A program made the translations under genes and the position numbers. A model generated the notes under the pieces. The model searched no databases and was not told the DNA's origin. It was given only the letters and a program-made list of their open reading frames with translations. Shown one piece after another: positions 59,714-64,000 of a stretch of DNA of 64,000 nucleotides. This DNA comes from Streptomyces sp. NBC_00258 (GTDB lineage: Bacteria; Actinomycetota; Actinomycetes; Streptomycetales; Streptomycetaceae): positions 1,550,001-1,614,000 of the forward strand of contig NZ_CP108081.1 of the NCBI RefSeq assembly GCF_036182465.1, in the 5' to 3' direction. Within the stretch, counting starts at the first letter, position 1, and each line of letters opens with the position of its first letter.

Positions 59714-61783
59714 GTGCAGGCGCTCCGCGAAACGGATCCTCGGTGGATCGGCCCGTACGTGGTTCTGGGCAGACTCGGTGCGGGCGGCATGGGCGAGGTC
59801 TACCTCGCGGAGGCACCCGCCGGCCCGCGGCTGGCCGTCAAACTGGTGCGGGCCGAGCATGCCGAGGACCGGACCTTCCGGGCCCGTTTCCGTCAGGAGG
59901 TGCGGGCGGCGCGGACCGTGGGCGGTCCCGGGACGTACATCGCCCGTGTCGTCGACGCGGACACCGAAGCCGAACTTCCCTGGATGGCCTCGGAGTTCAT
60001 CGACGGCCCGAACCTGCGCGACGCCGTCCTGGACCACGGCCGACTGCCCGAGGAAGCAGTGCGATCACTGGCAGCCGCCCTCGGCGAGGCGCTCATCGCG
60101 ATCCACGGTCAGGGCATGGTCCACCGGGACCTGAAGCCCTCCAACATCCTGCTGGCACAGGACGGACCGCGGGTCATCGACTTCGGCATCGTGCGGGCAC
60201 TGGAGGCGACCGCGCTGACCCGCACCGGAACCGTCGTCGGCTCGGTCGGGTACGTCTCGCCCGAGCAGATCCGCAACAACGGCCGGGTGGGGCCGCCTAG
60301 CGACGTCTTCGCGCTCGGCGCTGTCCTCGCGTACGCGGCGGCGGGGCGCGAGCCGTTCGGCGAAGGCCAGGACGCGGTGGTCCTGATGCGCATCATGAAC
60401 CGGGACTTCGACCTGTCCGCGGTCCCTGAGGGCATACGGTGGCTCGTCGAGCCCTGTCTGCGGGAGGAACCGGAGGAGCGGCCCACCCCGGGCGAGGTGA
60501 TGTCGGCGGTGGCCCACACACCCGAGACGCTGCGGGAGAGCTGGCACCCGGGGTGGTACACGGCCGCCACGGCAGGCTCCGAATCCTCCGAGGGCGTCCA
60601 GCGATGGCTTCCCGAGCGGGACTCCGGGGAGCAGGAGAGCCGGGTCGAGTACGTGGCTCCGCTGACGGTCACCGACGTTCCGGCCGACGCGCCCTCGGCA
60701 CCGCCGTCCCGGCGACGGCTGCTTCAGGGGCTCGCGGCCGGGACACTGGCCGCCGCCGGAGTCGGCACCGGAGGGTGGCTGTGGCTGCGGAATCCGGGCG
60801 GCGACGGAGAGAACGCCGGCGGCAGCACCTCGCCCTCGGCACGCCCCTCGGCCACGCTGCAGCCCGCGGTCGTGGACTGGGCCTACGGCATCGCCAGGCT
60901 CAGCGAGATGGGCGGGCCCAGTGTGACGCTGTCACCCGACGGCGACACCCTCTACTTCGGGGGTGTGGACGGCAAACTGCACGCCGTGTCTCCGGACGGC
61001 GGGGAGCTGTGGAAGACGGATCTGGGCGAACCGCCCCTGTACGGAGGCACGGTCGGGGCGGCCGTGGCCACCGACGATGGTGCCTACTGCCTGTCCGGCA
61101 ACGGACAGAAGCTGTGCGCGCTGGATGTTGGCGGCCGCGTGCGCTGGGAGCGTGCGTTCGCCGGGGACCACTACAACACGATTCCGGTACTGGCCGGCGA
61201 ACTGGTTCTTGTGACCACCGACGTGTTCGCCAAGAAGCACATGGTTCGCGCCTACCGGTCCGACGGGAGTCTGGCCTGGCGCGCGGGCCTGCCCGATCAG
61301 ACACACGAGCCTCCGGTGGTAGCGGACAACGTGATCTACGTGGCCATCTACACCAAGGAGCTGATCACCCTCGACGCGGAGAAGGGAACACGACTGTCGG
61401 GGTTCCAGACGGACTCCTCCGACAGGCGGCCCGCCGAGTTCAACGGAACCGCCGTCGTCCCGCCCGACGGCGCCGGCTCCAAGGGCCTGGTAGTCCACTC
61501 GTTCGCCGGAAGGCTCGTGGCGGTCCACTTCGACGACGGGTCCAAGGCATGGACGATGGATGGCCAGAGCGGCACGACCGGCAGCGATCCCACCGTCCAT
61601 GAGGACCTCATCTACGCGTTCCTCGGCGAAAGGCTCTTCGTCGTGGACCGCAACGGCGCTCCGCAGCGAGTACTGACCTTCCCCAGGACATCGGTCCTGA
61701 CGGACTACCGACCCGTGGTCGACAGCCGGCACGTGTACGTGGCCACCAACAGGGGCATCGCGGCGGTCAACCGGCCGGTGTAG
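59714..61783 (+). CDS. Membrane Ser/Thr protein kinase with extracellular PQQ-type beta-propeller
   Basis: A 689-residue protein. The Hanks-type kinase domain (residues 14-270) is complete: GRLGAGGMGEVYLAE, Lys43 in LAVKLVRAEH, VHRDLKPSNILL with Asp139, and VIDFGIVRA with Asp156. One membrane helix (about 338-358) is preceded by SRRRLLQG. The outside part is a PQQ/WD40-like propeller with repeats such as LHAVSPDGGELWKTDLGEPP, LCALDVGGRVRWERAF and LAWRAGLPDQTHEPPVVADN. This is the Streptomyces AfsK-like layout. GTG 59714 follows AGGGGGAG. The propeller probably senses an external ligand and signals through phosphorylation. Confidence 0.93.
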   Translation: MQALRETDPRWIGPYVVLGRLGAGGMGEVYLAEAPAGPRLAVKLVRAEHAEDRTFRARFRQEVRAARTVGGPGTYIARVVDADTEAELPWMASEFIDGPNLRDAVLDHGRLPEEAVRSLAAALGEALIAIHGQGMVHRDLKPSNILLAQDGPRVIDFGIVRALEATALTRTGTVVGSVGYVSPEQIRNNGRVGPPSDVFALGAVLAYAAAGREPFGEGQDAVVLMRIMNRDFDLSAVPEGIRWLVEPCLREEPEERPTPGEVMSAVAHTPETLRESWHPGWYTAATAGSESSEGVQRWLPERDSGEQESRVEYVAPLTVTDVPADAPSAPPSRRRLLQGLAAGTLAAAGVGTGGWLWLRNPGGDGENAGGSTSPSARPSATLQPAVVDWAYGIARLSEMGGPSVTLSPDGDTLYFGGVDGKLHAVSPDGGELWKTDLGEPPLYGGTVGAAVATDDGAYCLSGNGQKLCALDVGGRVRWERAFAGDHYNTIPVLAGELVLVTTDVFAKKHMVRAYRSDGSLAWRAGLPDQTHEPPVVADNVIYVAIYTKELITLDAEKGTRLSGFQTDSSDRRPAEFNGTAVVPPDGAGSKGLVVHSFAGRLVAVHFDDGSKAWTMDGQSGTTGSDPTVHEDLIYAFLGERLFVVDRNGAPQRVLTFPRTSVLTDYRPVVDSRHVYVATNRGIAAVNRPV

Positions 61784-62008
61784 TCCAACAGCCCAGCGCT
61801 CAGCCCCGGTTGCTCACGGGTCGGCAGTGAGGCTTCTGCACCGCGGGTGACCAGTTTGTGACGGCCCTGCATGTCAGTGGGTTTTGGCCCCAGTTGGCGA
61901 TCGTTGGGTCATGATCTGGCAGTGAATCGACTCCACCTGGGCATCGCGACGTTTTGGATACGGGCGCGCCCAGGACGCGGGTCACCGACGATGAGGTGGG
62001 AGAAGCGT

Positions 62009-62554
62009 GTGATCGTCTGGGTGAACGGTGCGTTCGGCAGCGGGAAGAGCACGCTGGTGGATGAACTGCGTCCACGTTGGCCCGAGGCACTGGTCTACGA
62101 CCCGGAGATGGTCGGGTATGTGCTGCGCGAGATCGTCGAGGTGCCGACCGGCGACTTCCAGGATCTGCGACTGTGGCGGCGGCAGGTCGCGGACCTGGCC
62201 GTGGGTCTGGTCCAGGAGTATCAACGCCCCGTCCTGGTCCCCATGACGCTGGTCAACCCCGGGCATGTCGGCGAGATCTTCGGCGCGCTCAAGGACGCGG
62301 GCATCGTCGCCCACCACTTCTTCCTCAAGGTCTCGCCGGAAGTCCTGGTGAAGCGGATCGACGAGCGGAGCTTCACCCCGGACGATCCCGCCAAGGATGA
62401 GCAGGTCCGGCGGTGGTGCAAGGACAGGATCGAGCCGTGCACGGCCGCGGCCGACACCTTGCCAGGCGACACCGTGTTCCTGGACGGCGAGCTGACCCCG
62501 CAGGAACTGGCCGACAGCGTGCTCACCCGAGTCGGTGTCGGCCGGACCGGGTAA
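62009..62554 (+). CDS. TmrB-like P-loop ATPase/kinase
   Basis: A 181-residue P-loop protein. GTG 62009 (VIVWVNGAFGSGKSTLVDEL) follows GGGAGAAG and gives the family start; a longer frame from 61991 (MRWEKR) is less likely. Walker A is NGAFGSGKST. DPEMVGYVLREIVEVPTGDF and PVLVPMTLVNPGHVGEIF follow as in TmrB/chloramphenicol-phosphotransferase-like AAA proteins. TmrB itself gives tunicamycin resistance; most Streptomyces copies are untested. It is followed by an imperfect hairpin at 62567-62613. Confidence 0.82.
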   Translation: MIVWVNGAFGSGKSTLVDELRPRWPEALVYDPEMVGYVLREIVEVPTGDFQDLRLWRRQVADLAVGLVQEYQRPVLVPMTLVNPGHVGEIFGALKDAGIVAHHFFLKVSPEVLVKRIDERSFTPDDPAKDEQVRRWCKDRIEPCTAAADTLPGDTVFLDGELTPQELADSVLTRVGVGRTG

Positions 62555-62566
62555 TCCCCCACGAAA

Positions 62567-62613
62567 CTCCTGGCGGACAGGGTGATCTTGGTCGAGGACC
62601 CGTCCACCAGGAG
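62567..62613. terminator. Imperfect hairpin after the TmrB-like gene
   Basis: CTCCTGGCGGACAGGGT (62567-62583) pairs with ACCCGTCCACCAGGAG (62598-62613) apart from a few mismatches, 12 bp after the stop codon. Confidence 0.5.
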
Positions 62614-62985
62614 CTTCGTCGTTTCGCAGAAGGGTGCGACTCAAGGTCGGCACCGTGAGGTCGGAAGACCCTCATTGCTCCCTGCCGCCACGCCCCTCAC
62701 GGACGCCGAACCGCGTTGCCTGTCGCTCAGTTGAACAAGCCCTGATCACCTATGGCCGCCGAGGACATCGACCCACAGACTCCCCCGCTCAGGTACGCGC
62801 GAGGTCAACGATGCCGCTCAACAGGCAGCCGTCCAGCGTGAGTTCGGGCCAGGAAACGCATCTCGGTCCGGACGGGCACGACGGCATCATGCGGAACCCT
62901 CGCGCGAACTGTGCACAACCATTCGGATGCCCCGCGTGTCACACCAGGCAGGAGCAAACGCCTGCAAGAAGCACAAGGGGGAAAT
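62614..62985. other. Gene-free stretch before the SapA-like gene
   Basis: About 370 bp. Frames on both strands have no family likeness. It should contain the SapA-like promoter; the ribosome site AAGGGGG lies just before ATG 62986. Confidence 0.45.
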
Positions 62986-63435
62986 ATGAGATTCAACCGT
63001 TCCGTCCTGGCCGGTGCCGCTTTGGCGGCCCTGTCGGTGGGAGCCACCACCGCGCTGGCGGCACCCGCCTCCGCCGCACCCAACACCACACCGCAGAAGG
63101 TCTGCGGCAGCAGCTACAAGACCGTGAACTCGGCTCCCGTCGGCTCGTTGGGCACCGTCTACCTGACCTACAACTCGTCGAACGGCGAGAACTGCGTCGC
63201 GACCATCCGCAACAGCCCCGGCACCGCAGTGGACATGTCCACCTGGATCTACGTGCCCGACACCGATGAAGGTGCGGAGGACTTCGGGCGGTACACGTCG
63301 TACGCGGGTCCGGCCTACGTGTACGGCAAGGCCCACTGCGTCAACTGGGGCGGCCACATCAAGAACGTGTACGTGCAGATATCCGGCTCCAACTGCGCAG
63401 CGCTCAAGGAGCACCGGGCCACGTTCACCCGCTGA
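62986..63435 (+). CDS. Secreted protein, spore-associated protein A (SapA)-like
   Basis: A 149-residue protein. The Sec signal peptide is residues 1-31 (AALAALSVGATTALAAPASA-A). The mature part, VCGSSYKTVNSAPVGSLGTV, then YLTYNSSNGENCVATIRNSP and GTAVDMSTWIYV, resembles SapA-type proteins found in Streptomyces spore coats. Four cysteines could form two disulfides. It is convergent with the small membrane protein gene; a shared terminator lies between. Confidence 0.78.
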   Translation: MRFNRSVLAGAALAALSVGATTALAAPASAAPNTTPQKVCGSSYKTVNSAPVGSLGTVYLTYNSSNGENCVATIRNSPGTAVDMSTWIYVPDTDEGAEDFGRYTSYAGPAYVYGKAHCVNWGGHIKNVYVQISGSNCAALKEHRATFTR

Positions 63436-63561
63436 CCCGCTCCTCCTCCCGGCCACCACGTTCCCCTACGGCCGACTCCCTCCGCCCGACCACGCGGAGC
63501 CGACGGTCATCGCGACGGCGCCCACGACCCGCCGATCGCACGGGAATCCGTAGTGGTTCGG

Positions 63562-63599
63562 CTCGCCCTGGCAGACTCGCGGAGTTCTGCCAGGGCGAG
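63562..63599. terminator. Bidirectional terminator between convergent genes
   Basis: CTCGCCCTGGCAGA (63562-63575) and its exact complement (63586-63599) form a perfect 14-bp stem with a 10-nt loop between the SapA-like gene and the reverse-strand small membrane protein gene. Confidence 0.85.
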
Positions 63600-63696
63600 G
63601 GCGCGCTCGGGCCCTCCAACTCGTGCGACCGCGTGTCACGGCTTCCGGAGCGCAGGCATGACCCATCCACGATCGGGTCAGCAGCCTTACGGCCCG

Positions 63697-63939
63697 TCAG
63701 AAAGGCATACGGCCCCGCGTACGACGGCCGGCGGCACCGCTGCGGCCAATGGCTCGGGAGCTGCTGCTGAAGGGTTTGCGCAGCAGCCTGCCCAGGGGAC
63801 CTGGCGCCTTGCCCGCGACCTGACCGCCGGCTCCGAGGGTGCGTTGCGTTCCGTTCTGGGGGTGACGCGACAGCCTGGGCAGCACGAACGCGAGCACGAG
63901 CAGTACGGCGCAGACGGCGACGATACCGACGATCATCAT
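63697..63939 (-). CDS. Small single-pass membrane protein (possibly DUF6411)
   Basis: An 80-residue protein: one N-terminal membrane helix (IVGIVAVCAVLLVLAFVLP), then a basic Ser/Gly/Arg-rich cytoplasmic part ending GRSGAAGRRTRGRMPF. Similar short proteins are conserved in Streptomyces genomes, with the same R-x-x-G-x-M-P-F ending, and lack a known role. The start may be either of the two adjacent ATGs at 63939 or 63936. Confidence 0.7.
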   Translation of the reverse strand: MMIVGIVAVCAVLLVLAFVLPRLSRHPQNGTQRTLGAGGQVAGKAPGPLGRLLRKPFSSSSRAIGRSGAAGRRTRGRMPF

Positions 63940-64000
63940 GAATTGACTCCTCCTTCATCGGGTCCTTCACCGGGCCCTTCGTCGGGCGAAGTGCCCGGGT

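Overview
The window is high-GC actinobacterial chromosome. GGAGG-type ribosome sites, frequent GTG starts, Tat signal peptides, DUF1707, DUF5959, a SapA-like secreted protein and many LacI, AraC, TetR and MerR regulators all point to Streptomyces, most likely an accessory chromosome-arm region. There is no rRNA, tRNA, CRISPR array, prophage or PKS/NRPS cluster. Ten short gene remnants, four of them IS5-like transposase pieces, show a region with much past insertion and deletion.

Layout. 0-7 kb: the end of a carbohydrate-binding module, an APH-type kinase, an RNase J (probably a paralogue), a spermidine-synthase-fold protein, a YdcF-type membrane protein, a serine-hydrolase lipoprotein and a broken LysE exporter. 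7-15 kb: an operon-like run of a LacI regulator, FAD oxidoreductase, hydantoinase/oxoprolinase-A protein, HExxH protein, ion-transporter-type permease and Tat-exported beta-propeller protein, behind a tandem palindromic operator. This is the best candidate for an undescribed catabolic system. 15-31 kb: mostly single redox enzymes with divergent regulators (DHFR-like, SDRs, Tat-exported aldo/keto reductase, AraC and GlxA regulators, alpha/beta hydrolase, MFS with LysR, LLM oxidoreductase). 31-34 kb: a CPBP intramembrane protease translationally coupled to a NarL-type two-component system. 34-41 kb: DoxX, a second AraC paralogue, DUF899, TetR with a divergent aldo/keto reductase, and a double-MerR-domain regulator divergent from an erythromycin-esterase-like gene.

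41-52 kb: a sugar-uptake operon on the reverse strand (binding protein, two permeases, GH1 beta-glucosidase, Tat-secreted glycoamylase-like enzyme) with a long inverted repeat in front of it. It is followed by an ADP-ribosylglycohydrolase, transposase debris, a DUF5959 gene and a LacI regulator whose own operator resembles the operon's. 53-64 kb: a secreted GH92 alpha-mannosidase with a LacI-type operator, a YihY/BrkB membrane protein, a MarR-MFS pair, a Ser/Thr kinase with a PQQ-type propeller, a TmrB-like ATPase, a SapA-like secreted protein and a small membrane protein.

The two LacI-controlled clusters and GH92 suggest a soil saprophyte that imports and degrades plant or microbial glycans. 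Functions rest on motifs read by eye; no database search was run.
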